Source of the DNA: Puniceicoccaceae bacterium K14
GTDB taxonomy: Bacteria > Verrucomicrobiota > Verrucomicrobiia > Opitutales > Opitutaceae
Assembly (NCBI GenBank): GCA_022538095.1
Contig: JAKYXN010000024.1
Coordinates: 1 to 64,000 of the forward strand
Direction of reading: 5' to 3'
DNA: 64,000 nt
Below, one piece after another: positions 1-8,932 of this stretch. Under the pieces are notes generated by a model. The model did no database searches and was not told the DNA's origin. It worked only from the letters and a program-made list of their open reading frames with translations. The stretch's first letter is position 1. Each line of letters opens with the position of its first letter. Position numbers and translations under genes: made by a program.

Positions 1-35
1 CGCAAATGGATTTAGAAATGTAGTCAAATGCCTCG

Positions 36-68
36 CTGACGCGAAGCGTCAGTCGACCGACAGGTCGA
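36..68 (-). promoter_or_regulatory. Two adjacent perfect hairpins downstream of the NusG paralogue
   Basis: Positions 36-42 pair with 46-52 (7 bp, 3-base loop) and 53-58 pair with 63-68 (6 bp, 4-base loop), with no base between the two hairpins. They lie between the end of the nusG-like gene and whatever gene follows to the left of the window. No T-run follows on the minus strand, so a simple intrinsic terminator is unlikely. A role as an RNA element for the co-encoded antiterminator is inference. Confidence 0.4.
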
Positions 69-226
69 GAGCTTGCTCCGGGGATCTTTTACTCCTTAAT
101 GTTATTCTGCCACCCATTCAGCCTTCAATAATTAGAGCGGACAAACTGAGCTCCCCTCTTCCATCATCAATAACAGATCGACCATTGAACAAGTAATGAT
201 GGCTATTTGCGATTTCTCGGGTAAAA

Positions 227-808
227 TTACATTGCAAGCTCATCAGGGACACTCGTATTTGGCAAAATGGCTGACTTTGGCAAATCGATCTGGCGTTCGT
301 CTCCAAGGAACTCAACCAAAATACGCACACGTTCTGTAGCGGGCATGTAATACTGAACCACAGCGCTCAAATTGGCAAAAGGTCCTTCTACAACCGATAC
401 GGCGTCCCCTTTTTTGAATGCGTCTTGGACTAAGACTTTTGGCTGGGCCTCGCAGCCAAGGTTTGCCTTCAAGGTTTCAACCAACACTCGAGGTAATGAG
501 GGAATCCGCGGGCCGTATTTAACTATTCCCGACACGCCACGAGTAGAAAGCACTCGACGCAAATTGAATGATAAGTCGCAGCGAACAAATACGTACCCCG
601 GAAAGACCGCTTCGACAAAACGTTTTTTTCCTGTCCGGGTTTTCTTGTAGTAGCTTATTTGGGGGGAATAGGCCTCCAAACTAGCTTCGAGTTTCAAGTG
701 TGCCGCAGCAATGCGTTCGCGTTTCGACTGCGTGCGAAAACAATACCACTTGAGAGCCTCCGCTTCCCCTGGGGATCCGAGGTTTGATGTTTCGTAAAAA
801 TTCTTCAT
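227..808 (-). CDS. Specialised NusG paralogue (RfaH/LoaP-like transcription antiterminator)
   Basis: The 193-residue protein has an N-terminal NGN domain (about residues 19-115, with WYCFRTQSKRE near its start and the FPGYVFVR strand) and a C-terminal KOW domain (about 130-190, KKGDAVSVVEGPF). NusG-family proteins bind RNA polymerase and promote elongation. Paralogues inside polysaccharide operons (RfaH, LoaP, UpxY) act on their own operon so that long clusters are read through. It lies 148 bases downstream of the Wzc-like gene on the same strand, which fits an operon-specific elongation factor rather than housekeeping NusG. The ATG at 808 is the natural start. The family call is firm; the antitermination role comes from context. 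Confidence 0.85.
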   Translation of the reverse strand: MKNFYETSNLGSPGEAEALKWYCFRTQSKRERIAAAHLKLEASLEAYSPQISYYKKTRTGKKRFVEAVFPGYVFVRCDLSFNLRRVLSTRGVSGIVKYGPRIPSLPRVLVETLKANLGCEAQPKVLVQDAFKKGDAVSVVEGPFANLSAVVQYYMPATERVRILVEFLGDERQIDLPKSAILPNTSVPDELAM

Positions 809-956
809 ACTTGTTTAAAGTGATTTGGCAGTTAGGCTTGTCCCTTAAATGTCATGCTGTACCCAAAAGTTCAATTCGTGTTTTTCACCGAAAAACTACA
901 AAATAAAACTTAGATTCAAAATAGATAACCAGCACCACCCCACCTCAAACAAAAGC

Positions 957-3146
957 TCAACTTTTTCTGTAATACTTCTCATAGTACTTAGAGGCGTAAT
1001 TGTAATTATACCCATAGTTACCGTCTCCATACGACCCAAACCTTCCGCCTGCCTTACGTCCATTGAGGATAATTCCGCACACGTTCGCCTGTGTTTCATC
1101 TAGCCGTTCGGTAAAGTGTTTCACCATTTTGCGGCTCACGCGGTTGTGCGAACACACATAAATTACGTCTTGTACATAGCTCGCCATGAAAGCGGCATCT
1201 GGAAAAACACCCAAAGGAGGAGTGTCCATAATTATGTGATCAAATTCGTCCGACAAACGCTCTAAAAGCTCTTTAAAACGTTGGCTTTCCACATATTCAG
1301 TCGACTTATTAGTCGCCACTCCTGCCGGCAAAAGAAATCTATTTTTATCCAACTCTTGAATGCCCAGAAGATCAAACAATTCTCTATCTCCAGCGTTTTC
1401 AAATTCCTCTTCTTTTTTTAACCAAGTTACCAAGCCTTTTTCAGGCTTAACTCCAAGATATTTTTGAATCTGAGGCTTCCGAAAATCACAGTCAATCAAC
1501 AACACTTTATTACCATGTGAAGCGCTGACTGCACTATAATTCATAGAAAATATTGTTTTCCCCTCATTAGGAATCGTACTCGTTATCAATTGTACTTTAC
1601 GATCGTTCCTAGTTGCCACCAGCTGGACACGGTTGTAAATGGACCGAAAGGTGTCCACGAGAACATTGTCTTCACCCGCCACAACGGCATCATGTAAATT
1701 AGCCTTTTTATCGTCCCCTTTTATCTGGTGAATCTCACCCAACAAAGATTTGCCGACGAACTCTTCGATATCCCAGGGCGTCTTCAGACGATCATCGATC
1801 ATATTTACAAGGATGGGCACCCCGATTAGGCTGACCATAAAGAGCATGGCGGCCGTCATAATAGATTTCTTACGATTAGGCGACGACGGAGAATAAGGTT
1901 CGACCGCCTCGTCCACCACGCGCATGTTCGCCTTCGAAAGCTGGCTTGTTATCGTCGTTTCATTTAGACGGCTTTCGATTTGGTGCAACATAGATCGGGA
2001 ATTTTCAATTTTTTGTTCCAATGAATCGTGAAGAACCGTGAGACTATCTAGCTCTTGAGCCTCTTTCTCCGCTCGAGTGATCTCCTCTCGATTCGCCTCC
2101 ACCTGCGTCTTTATATTATCGATACGAACTTGGATACTAAGCTGTCCCATTTCAATCTGCCGCCCAAGTAATTCTTGACGCTCTGCAATATACTTTTCGT
2201 TTTGTATCACTTTGGGGTGACGCTCCAGGTGCTCGACTGCGAGTGCTTCACGTTTCGCAATAGCTAAGCCAATATCACGTCTTAAAGCCTCTACCGACCC
2301 ATAACTCGCAATGTCTGATAATTGTAACAATTTGTTGTAATCATCCTCTTCAGACTTGTTGCTCTCGTCAATCACCCCCAAAACCGTTTCTAAATGTTGC
2401 AACTCCGAGCCAAGCGTGGCGTTTTCCTCGTTAAAACGTGATATCCGAGCCACGAGAATAGAGCGATTTTCACCAGGCGAGATAATTCCGTTTCGCTTGC
2501 GAAAACGCTGTAGCGATCGTTCGTCGTCTAAAATTGAGGCTTGAATCTTCTCGGCGTTATTCCGCAAAAAGCTGAGAGCCGAACGATTAGTGCTGCCGAC
2601 TTCAGTGAGGACATACTCGATGTACTCTTCGGCAAACCGATTTGCCACCATAGCTGCTATTTGAGAGTCGCGATGAGTAAATCCGATCGTGTATACGAGA
2701 TCGCGTGAATTAAGAGATATCGATAGTCCATCTCGTAAGATATCGCTGAGTTTTGGCTCCTTCAGTTCCTCTGAAATATAAGCTCGCTTTATTAACTCTA
2801 CGTCTCTCTTTGAAAGCTGTGACTCCAAATACGTTCGAAAATTCCTGCTCCGCATATCAAGCAAATGCTGCTTTAGCAGTGCGCCAGAACGCGAACTGAT
2901 CCCACTGTCGACGATCTCATCCATATCCACCACATTTTCGCGGGATTCTTCGACAACGAGATTCAAACTACTCGTGTAAAGAGGAGTCTTACTGAGTTGA
3001 GAAAACAATACAATTCCAGCAACCAGCAAACCGATCGCCGCCCCCAACAACCATCGCTCGCGGACGATTCTAAGGTAGTCTAAAACTCCCAGTGTCGGTT
3101 TGTCCTGAATATAAAATTCTTCTTCTTCCATTTCACGATTTGTCAT
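957..3146 (-). CDS. Wzc-like polysaccharide co-polymerase / BY-type tyrosine autokinase
   Basis: The 729-residue inner-membrane protein has an N-terminal Wzz domain with a first membrane segment near residues 27-48, a long periplasmic coiled-coil region, a second membrane segment near 430-450 and a C-terminal cytoplasmic kinase. The kinase shows a Walker A (STIPNEGKT), Walker A' (VLLIDCDFRKP) and Walker B (HIIMDTPPLG), followed by a Gly/Tyr-rich tail with about ten tyrosines, the usual autophosphorylation cluster. Wzc-type proteins control chain length and export of capsule or exopolysaccharide together with a Wza-type protein. That partner is encoded immediately upstream (27 bases apart). 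The kinase is fused to the co-polymerase, as in Gram-negative Wzc. Confidence 0.92.
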   Translation of the reverse strand: MTNREMEEEEFYIQDKPTLGVLDYLRIVRERWLLGAAIGLLVAGIVLFSQLSKTPLYTSSLNLVVEESRENVVDMDEIVDSGISSRSGALLKQHLLDMRSRNFRTYLESQLSKRDVELIKRAYISEELKEPKLSDILRDGLSISLNSRDLVYTIGFTHRDSQIAAMVANRFAEEYIEYVLTEVGSTNRSALSFLRNNAEKIQASILDDERSLQRFRKRNGIISPGENRSILVARISRFNEENATLGSELQHLETVLGVIDESNKSEEDDYNKLLQLSDIASYGSVEALRRDIGLAIAKREALAVEHLERHPKVIQNEKYIAERQELLGRQIEMGQLSIQVRIDNIKTQVEANREEITRAEKEAQELDSLTVLHDSLEQKIENSRSMLHQIESRLNETTITSQLSKANMRVVDEAVEPYSPSSPNRKKSIMTAAMLFMVSLIGVPILVNMIDDRLKTPWDIEEFVGKSLLGEIHQIKGDDKKANLHDAVVAGEDNVLVDTFRSIYNRVQLVATRNDRKVQLITSTIPNEGKTIFSMNYSAVSASHGNKVLLIDCDFRKPQIQKYLGVKPEKGLVTWLKKEEEFENAGDRELFDLLGIQELDKNRFLLPAGVATNKSTEYVESQRFKELLERLSDEFDHIIMDTPPLGVFPDAAFMASYVQDVIYVCSHNRVSRKMVKHFTERLDETQANVCGIILNGRKAGGRFGSYGDGNYGYNYNYASKYYEKYYRKS

Positions 3147-3173
3147 CTTGATAGCTGGGTTATATATCTAGCC

Positions 3174-3773
3174 CTAAAATACAGTCTCCAGCACATTGAT
3201 AAGGTCACCGGGAAACACTTTAAATTGACCATCTTTGTGGTCTTTGTTTTTCGCTTTTGTCCTGGAGGACAAATCGAGGGTAAATACCTCTTGCTCTCCA
3301 TTAGCGCCCTTTCGGAACAATTGAATGGCCGACTCCTTGGCAATGTTTTTAAAGCCACCTGCTAAAGCTATGACTGTTTCGATATCCAAGCCCTTGGGGT
3401 AGCGTGACAAATCGACTGTACCAGGTCTAACGACCGGACCTTTGATTGTCGCATTGCGCGGAGAATATTTAACAATACTTACGACAACGTTAGGGTCGCG
3501 TAGGAAACGTTCATCTATATACTTACTCCTGATAGCTCGCTCCGCTTCATCAACGCTCATGCCACTGATCTTCGTTCTACCAATCAGCCCTAAATTAATG
3601 GTGCCCTCTCCATCTATCTCGAGAGTTGCCGCCAAATCAGCTTGTCCATACACCCGTACTGAAACGACATCGCCATTTGACAGTTGGTAGTCAATATTTT
3701 CTTCAGCTACAATGACTTGAATTCCCGCTAGAAGGATTAAAAAGATTGGATACAGTTTTCTAAAAGCATTCAT
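3174..3773 (-). CDS. Polysaccharide export protein, short Wza-like (Poly_export + SLBB)
   Basis: The 199-residue secreted protein begins with a signal peptide (about residues 1-23, ending near VIVAEE). A polysaccharide-export domain follows (about 28-108, with the typical DVVSVRVYGQ and DPNVVVSIV segments), then one SLBB-like domain (about 110-190, IKGPVVRPGTVDL and VIALAGGF). Full Wza is about 380 residues, so this is a short form without the extra repeats and C-terminal outer-membrane helix, and it has no lipobox cysteine. The neighbouring beta-barrel 15 bases upstream may provide the outer-membrane pore. It is followed closely by the Wzc-like gene, so an export complex is likely. Confidence 0.88.
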   Translation of the reverse strand: MNAFRKLYPIFLILLAGIQVIVAEENIDYQLSNGDVVSVRVYGQADLAATLEIDGEGTINLGLIGRTKISGMSVDEAERAIRSKYIDERFLRDPNVVVSIVKYSPRNATIKGPVVRPGTVDLSRYPKGLDIETVIALAGGFKNIAKESAIQLFRKGANGEQEVFTLDLSSRTKAKNKDHKDGQFKVFPGDLINVLETVF

Positions 3774-3787
3774 GTTTCTGAGTTTAT

Positions 3788-4942
3788 TTAGTAGGTAAAA
3801 TCATAGGATAGACTGATCCGAAATCCGTCATAATCAAAAAAAACGATAGAAGACTGACTCACGTCGTAGCCGATTCTGGCGGATAAACTGGAAGAAAGGT
3901 TAAGTGCTTGAGAATAGATCAAATCCAATTCGAAACGAGTGTCTTCCCTTTCCTGTTCGTTCACAAATGTCACATCGTAACGCTCATCCGCAATCGAGAC
4001 ATTCGCTGCCAAGCTTTTGAATACGTTCAATTCATTCGTAAAGCTTAGGATTAGTGTCGTTTTATCAACAAGTTCACCCGTCGCTGCCAAACCAAAATCC
4101 TTGAGCCCTTCCAACACTACTGTCAGCTTATCGGTAGCAGACCAGCTGAGCTCTGCTGAATAATAGGGTCGAATGGAATCAGTAGTGATCCCCGATGCAC
4201 TTTCGAGAGAACTATAGTCCTGAGCTCCGATAGCAAACGAACCATCGATTTTGGGTAAAATGGAACCATCAATTTGAAAAAAAATAGCATGTCCCTCTGT
4301 TTCACCAACCACCCTCTGGCTAGATAGTAACTCTCTATACCTGTAGTTAAAACTCAAATCCGTTTTCTCAGAGTAGCGAAACAACGCCCCTCCGGTAAAT
4401 GAATAATCATCATTTCCTACAAGCAGGCTATCGGCAAATCTCTCTTGTGAATAGGATGCCGAAAATCGGAGCCCTGATTTATCGCTCAAAAGCAGTTGAT
4501 AATTCGTATCGAAATTCCAATTATCACGCTCGATCCTCGCTCCTACTGAAGAGTTCGCCAGCGTTCCTCGGTTCCAAGCTAAGCTCCCAGAGTAATACGA
4601 TTTTCGCTCCACATTATTCGGATAGCTCGCTGAGAGTTGAAAATTATAAACATCACTGCTGCCGCGATCATCACTGGTACTTTCGCTACGCCCTAAATAA
4701 AGGAGAGACTCCAAATTCACCAATGTCGCTTCTTGAACAAAGGATAAGCCTGCAACTGCATCGACAACGACCCCACTATCCGAGTTCGCGTTCCGATTAA
4801 CCGAGGAATTGTAGGTTGCAGATGTTTTTACAACCGCTACCAATTCACCGTTTCCTAAACGTTCGAATCCTTGAACTTTCAATACACCCAAAGCCACCAT
4901 AAGGATGGCGATAATTGGGAAATGTAAAGTTTTGGATGTCAT
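3788..4942 (-). CDS. Outer-membrane beta-barrel protein of the exopolysaccharide locus
   Basis: The 384-residue protein has a signal peptide (about 1-25) and then alternating hydrophobic/polar strands with many aromatic residues, ending in a Tyr/Phe-terminated last strand (SLSYDFTY), as expected for an outer-membrane barrel. It resembles the uncharacterised barrels (BBP2/OMP_b-brl families) that accompany Wza/Wzc-type export genes in Verrucomicrobiota and Proteobacteria. It is the first gene of the visible minus-strand operon. A role as outer-membrane exit pore for the polysaccharide, complementing the short Wza-like protein, is inference from position and fold; no enzymatic motif is visible. 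Confidence 0.72.
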   Translation of the reverse strand: MTSKTLHFPIIAILMVALGVLKVQGFERLGNGELVAVVKTSATYNSSVNRNANSDSGVVVDAVAGLSFVQEATLVNLESLLYLGRSESTSDDRGSSDVYNFQLSASYPNNVERKSYYSGSLAWNRGTLANSSVGARIERDNWNFDTNYQLLLSDKSGLRFSASYSQERFADSLLVGNDDYSFTGGALFRYSEKTDLSFNYRYRELLSSQRVVGETEGHAIFFQIDGSILPKIDGSFAIGAQDYSSLESASGITTDSIRPYYSAELSWSATDKLTVVLEGLKDFGLAATGELVDKTTLILSFTNELNVFKSLAANVSIADERYDVTFVNEQEREDTRFELDLIYSQALNLSSSLSARIGYDVSQSSIVFFDYDGFRISLSYDFTY

Positions 4943-5010
4943 GTTTCTAAAAGCTATCGGGGATTAGGCTAGGTATTTGAGTCTATTCGAACGTTCTTGT
5001 CCTTACATAG

Positions 5011-5047
5011 CTCAGGCACGCGTTGCCGCGTGCCTGAGTTTGTTTTT
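5011..5047 (+). terminator. Strong GC-rich hairpin with T-run, upstream of the exopolysaccharide operon
   Basis: Positions 5011-5022 pair perfectly with 5027-5038 (12 bp, 4-base loop) and are followed by a T-rich run on the plus strand (5039-5047). As a terminator it therefore points rightwards, although all flanking genes are on the minus strand. In minus-strand transcripts the hairpin would sit about 70 bases before the barrel gene start, without a T-tail. Confidence 0.65.
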
Positions 5048-5070
5048 AAATTTGCCCGTTCTATCGTTCG

Positions 5071-5697
5071 CTATTCTACGCGACTGATGATCCCATTGAT
5101 AAAATCGACGAGAAAATGGTTTGCTCCGAAGAGCGCGATAATCCGGTCTCGTAGAGCTTCGAGCTGAGCTACTAATGCTGGATTCGCAGCAATCACGCCT
5201 GTTTCATCCATTTCATTTGCGATTACCAGACTCGCATCGATAATCGACTGAAGGCGGGTCTCATCGACATAAAGGTCGCTTCCGGCTACAGCTGTTCGGT
5301 AAATATTCATCGCGTCGTAGCTGGCCGGATCCATTCCTACTGCGACCTGAGCCACCATAAGAGAGACCAGCATCGATTCCACTTGATCTTCTGAACTTGC
5401 CTCACGCACTAATGATTTTGAGATATTTTCCAGCCCCATTGCGGGCGACAAAATCATCGCTTGAAGAAAAACTGGCTCATTATAGCCAAGCCACGCAAGC
5501 CCCTCGACTCCATAGTCAGAAATCAAAGTAGACATTTCCCGACTGAATTCCTCATCAAATTCATTACCTTCGAGATTTTCGGCCATCTTGGAAATGATAG
5601 CCTTGATTTCAGCAACCCGGCTATCAGACGGAACTGATGCAGCGACTCCACAAGTGAGGAACCCTAGGAAGATTATTGAAAGTAGGTTCTTTTTCAT
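5071..5697 (-). CDS. Hypothetical secreted alpha-helical protein
   Basis: The 208-residue protein has a clear signal peptide (MKKNLLS start, cleavage near residue 20 at VAAS). The mature part is predicted by eye to be largely helical and rich in Ala, Glu, Ile and Leu, with no cysteine after the signal region and no recognisable catalytic motif. It lies upstream of the exopolysaccharide genes on the same strand, separated by the hairpin at 5011-5047, so co-transcription is uncertain. No family is recognised; it may be a periplasmic accessory to polysaccharide export or unrelated. Confidence 0.6.
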   Translation of the reverse strand: MKKNLLSIIFLGFLTCGVAASVPSDSRVAEIKAIISKMAENLEGNEFDEEFSREMSTLISDYGVEGLAWLGYNEPVFLQAMILSPAMGLENISKSLVREASSEDQVESMLVSLMVAQVAVGMDPASYDAMNIYRTAVAGSDLYVDETRLQSIIDASLVIANEMDETGVIAANPALVAQLEALRDRIIALFGANHFLVDFINGIISRVE

Positions 5698-6097
5698 AGT
5701 GGTCTAAAGAATAATAAAAATGAGTTTGATTCTTGGATTTTGGGATTCGGCTGAATACTCCTTGCCGCACAAGCGGCTTCGCCAAGCAAGACTAATGCCA
5801 AGAGATACTGCAATTTACTTAGAAGAGAGTATTAACTATACCTACCCGATTTGTTAATGCTCGTCTAATTACTGAAGGTTTTTTTCTAAATCAATCACCG
5901 ATTTACCTGAAACCTATTTATAACGTACAATCCAACTATCCACTAGGGACTACGACAAAGTTACACTAGTGATTAATGAATTCCCTACTAGCGTAATGGT
6001 TGTCATTACCCATTCCGAACGAAAACGAACGAGCTTTTGAGCTAAACTCCACCAAATTTAAACTAAGCCCGCTTGGGCATGCGCCCTCAAATGTTGC
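5698..6097. other. 400-base intergenic region
   Basis: This stretch separates two minus-strand secreted-protein genes. It holds a short GC hairpin (5764-5768 pairing with 5773-5777) without a T-run, and AT-rich sequence from about 5820 to 6000 that could contain the promoter for the 5697 gene. No convincing coding sequence is seen. Confidence 0.4.
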
Positions 6098-7048
6098 TTA
6101 CTTCGGCTGGCGGAAGGTATCGAGAAAGGAGTCTTTCTCTTCGCTTGAATCTTCAGGAGCGGTAAACTTAACCCAACTGCCTGCGTAGCGAAGTTCACTT
6201 ACGCTTTTGTTGTAAGTCTCAAAATCGACCAATCGATAGCCTTCCGCTAATAACTCCGCGTTACGCTCATAGAATGCATCGGCAAGGAGGTTGAAATCAT
6301 ATTTTGATTCTTCACCAGAGCCCATAAGCTCCCAGGAGGCAGCAAAGAGTAGCTCATCTTCATAAATGTAGCTTTCGAAGTCATTGATGCGGTACCCCAT
6401 TTTCTCCATTTTAACTGAAAGAGTACTGTATTTTTCTTCATCCAATCCTCGGAAAAACCTAACCTCAGCTCCGTCTTTCGGAATCCAGATTGCCGCGGCA
6501 AGGATTTGGCCATTGGCTTCATACGCCTCAAAATCGACTATACGATAACCGCGATCAGCCATTTCACCGTAGCGATTAGAAAAGAGCAAACGATCCATGC
6601 CCCAATAGAAAATTGTATTCGGTTGTTCCTCGCCCTTTTCCCATACGGCAGAAAACTCAAGAGACATCCCATTACGCACTGCTTCGATTTCAGTGATGAC
6701 AAAACCTTTCTTACGATTGGCTTCATGCGATTTTTTCAGCGTGGCGATCGACATGCCATCTTCGAATGCCCATTGAGCTTTCTTATCTCTTTTTGTCCAA
6801 ACCGTCGAAGTTCTTGGTGTGCGGCCTACGCGGTAATTTTCATGATCAACGATTTTAAAGCCATCTTTGCGGCGTTTTTCAAAGGATTCATTGAACTGTA
6901 TGCCACTTTGGCCGGCGTCAAAAAACGATTCTTTGGATTCAACGGTATAATCAGAGGCGTTCAGTGGCAAAATTGCTATAGAACTGAAAACGCTTACCGC
7001 CAGCGCAATGACTTTAATTGCTGAAATGTTTCGTATCGAATATGCCAT
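6098..7048 (-). CDS. Secreted tandem-repeat protein (BTRD1-like repeats)
   Basis: Starting at the ATG at 7048 gives a 316-residue protein with a signal peptide (about 1-32, ending LPLNAS). A longer reading frame from 7105 adds 19 residues before this natural signal sequence. The mature part contains about five repeats of roughly 50 residues, each marked by a GYRIVDFEAY-like segment followed by a xxAAxW strand (GFKIVDHENY, GFVITEIEAV, GYRIVDFEAY, GYRINDFESY, GYRLVDFETY). This matches the bacterial tandem repeat domain 1 pattern (PF17660), found in extracellular proteins and next to polyglycine hydrolase-type beta-lactamase folds. No catalytic domain is present, so a binding or structural role is likely. 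Confidence 0.7.
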   Translation of the reverse strand: MAYSIRNISAIKVIALAVSVFSSIAILPLNASDYTVESKESFFDAGQSGIQFNESFEKRRKDGFKIVDHENYRVGRTPRTSTVWTKRDKKAQWAFEDGMSIATLKKSHEANRKKGFVITEIEAVRNGMSLEFSAVWEKGEEQPNTIFYWGMDRLLFSNRYGEMADRGYRIVDFEAYEANGQILAAAIWIPKDGAEVRFFRGLDEEKYSTLSVKMEKMGYRINDFESYIYEDELLFAASWELMGSGEESKYDFNLLADAFYERNAELLAEGYRLVDFETYNKSVSELRYAGSWVKFTAPEDSSEEKDSFLDTFRQPK

Positions 7049-7178
7049 GGTATTTCTCAAAAATGATAGAGTTATTTCTGAGAATAGGAATCGACGAAAT
7101 GACAACGTTCCTAAGGAAGATATTTCACTTAGCGACGATTGCAGACCTAAAGACTCGTTTAATAGAGCCTACTACCTA

Positions 7179-7946
7179 TTAATCATCCTGTATTTTGTCC
7201 CACGCTACCACTTTTTTATAAGCAGTTGAGCCGCCGAAAATATCCAAAGCGCTGCCGATAGTGAGATCCACTCTACCGTTCCCTATCGATTTGACTCGTT
7301 CCAGATCCTCAAGCGATTGAGCTCCTCCCGCATAAGTCACCGGGATTGGGGAATGCTCGCCCAACAAGGCAACAAGTTCTTCTTCGATTCCAGCCATTTT
7401 GCCTTCAACATCTACCCCATGAACTAAAAATTCTGCACAATGCATTGAGAGGGATTCGAGCGTTTTTGCATCTACCACAAGTTCCGAAAACTTTTGCCAG
7501 CGATCGGTCACCACCCAGTACTTCCCGTCTCGCTTACGACAACTTAGATCGAGAACGAGCTTCTCTATGCCAATTTGAGAAACAACACCCTTGAGACGGT
7601 CTTCTTCAAGTTTGCCATCGCGAAACACATAGGACGTCATGATCACATGGCTTGCTCCAGCTTCTAAAAATTCCTTTGCATTGGTATCATTGACCCCACC
7701 GCCATACTGCATGCCGCCTTGGTAAGCAGCCAAAGCAGTCAGGGCTGCCTCTTTATTACCTTGGCCTAAAGCGATCACGTGCCCACCGACCAAAGCATCT
7801 TTCTTGTACAAGCGAGCATAATAATCTGACGGATTTTCAGCGGTGAAATTTGTATCCGTTTTTTTGTCATCGGCATCGTCTAAAGTCCCACCAACAATTT
7901 GTACGACTTTGCCGTTTTTGAGATCGATACAGGGTCTAAATCGCAT
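7179..7946 (-). CDS. hisA: Phosphoribosyl-formimino-AICAR-phosphate isomerase, eukaryote-type HisA
   Basis: The 255-residue TIM-barrel enzyme should isomerise ProFAR to PRFAR in histidine biosynthesis. It matches the yeast HIS6-type sequence pattern rather than the usual bacterial HisA: RFRPCIDLKNGKV at the N-terminus, GGHVIALG, the MQYGGGVND phosphate-binding segment, LDLSCRKRDGKYWV, HGVDVEGK and TYAGGAQSLEDL near the second phosphate site. The expected acidic residues are present in CIDLKNG and in HGVDVEG. It follows the acyltransferase gene by only 10 bases, at the end of a lipid-type operon, and no other his gene is visible nearby. Confidence 0.88.
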   Translation of the reverse strand: MRFRPCIDLKNGKVVQIVGGTLDDADDKKTDTNFTAENPSDYYARLYKKDALVGGHVIALGQGNKEAALTALAAYQGGMQYGGGVNDTNAKEFLEAGASHVIMTSYVFRDGKLEEDRLKGVVSQIGIEKLVLDLSCRKRDGKYWVVTDRWQKFSELVVDAKTLESLSMHCAEFLVHGVDVEGKMAGIEEELVALLGEHSPIPVTYAGGAQSLEDLERVKSIGNGRVDLTIGSALDIFGGSTAYKKVVAWDKIQDD

Positions 7947-7956
7947 TTTTTAATTA

Positions 7957-8646
7957 TTACTTATCTTGTTTTTCAAAGTACTCTTCCACGTTCGTCCCCA
8001 ATTGATTGAGGCGGCCCTCAATACTTAGTCTCGCATTTTCCAACTCATCATCTTGAGCATTTCGAGAAACAGAGATTTCCTCTCCTACATCAATTACAAC
8101 TTTGGAAAACGGTTTCGGAACAATCATCCGATCCCAAGAACGCACACGCCAAAATCGATTAGCGTAGCAGGACATTGGCAATACTGGAGCTTGGGTCATA
8201 CGAGAAAGCACAACTAAACCCATTTTTGCTTCGTATACCGGTCCCTTGGATCCATCTGGCAAAATCAAAATAGAACGTCCCTCCTTCGCTACGCTACGAT
8301 AAAGCCCACGCAGCCCTTGCGTGCCTCCTCGAGACGGCGAACCGCGAATCACCTTTGCTCCCAGACGCTCTCCTAGCATTGCTGCGAGGTCACCGTCTTT
8401 GGAAAAACTAATCATGATTGTAACTGGGAATTTTTGCTTCGCTAATTGCCTAATTATACGGCCCAAAAATATAATACGATTGTGCCAAAGAGCGATTATA
8501 ACGGGAGAAGATTTTTCGTCTAAACTATCAATTTTTCGTTCCCCCGAAAGCCACTTCATTCGATAAGTGGATACGAGGAGCCTAACGATTATTTCTGCGA
8601 TCAGAACAATCAGATGTTTTTTGAGCTGATCAAAACGTTTAGCCAT
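7957..8646 (-). CDS. DUF374 / lysophospholipid acyltransferase family protein
   Basis: The protein (229 residues from the ATG at 8646; a GTG at 8682 would add 12 but overlap the preceding gene) has the DUF374 hallmarks: ALWHNRI with the catalytic-type histidine, SKDGDLAA, the GSPSRGGTQGL loop, ILPDGSKGPVYEAK and the PVLPMSCYA strand. Members are related to glycerophosphate and lipid A acyltransferases and transfer acyl groups to lipid acceptors at the inner membrane. The ACP gene ends 22 bases upstream and a fatty-acyl-AMP ligase precedes that, so an ACP-linked acyl donor is plausible. The acceptor is unknown. Confidence 0.85.
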   Translation of the reverse strand: MAKRFDQLKKHLIVLIAEIIVRLLVSTYRMKWLSGERKIDSLDEKSSPVIIALWHNRIIFLGRIIRQLAKQKFPVTIMISFSKDGDLAAMLGERLGAKVIRGSPSRGGTQGLRGLYRSVAKEGRSILILPDGSKGPVYEAKMGLVVLSRMTQAPVLPMSCYANRFWRVRSWDRMIVPKPFSKVVIDVGEEISVSRNAQDDELENARLSIEGRLNQLGTNVEEYFEKQDK

Positions 8647-8668
8647 ACTCGTCAATAAACCGCGTGAA

Positions 8669-8899
8669 TCAACCCGCTTCACAGAAGCGAATCACATCAC
8701 CCACCGTGTTCATATCCTCTGCGTTTTCATCGCTAATTTCGATTCCGAGAGCGTCTTCAATTTCAACGAGAAGTTGCAATGCCTTGGGGGAATCAATTCC
8801 GAGATCTGCGACCAATTCGCTTTCCGGTTTGATTTCATCTTTCGGAATATTGGCCAATTCGCTGATAAGCCCGATTATAGAGTTTTTTATATCGCTCAT
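8669..8899 (-). CDS. Acyl carrier protein
   Basis: The 76-residue acidic four-helix protein carries the phosphopantetheine attachment serine in the motif GIDSPKALQLL (the usual ACP form is G-x-DSL). It lies between a fatty-acyl-AMP ligase (33 bases upstream) and an acyltransferase (22 bases downstream), so it is probably a dedicated carrier loaded by the ligase rather than the housekeeping AcpP. The Pro after the serine in place of Leu supports a specialised type. Confidence 0.9.
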   Translation of the reverse strand: MSDIKNSIIGLISELANIPKDEIKPESELVADLGIDSPKALQLLVEIEDALGIEISDENAEDMNTVGDVIRFCEAG

Positions 8900-8932
8900 G
8901 TCTAAATTAAAGGAGTGAGTTGCCTTGGATAC

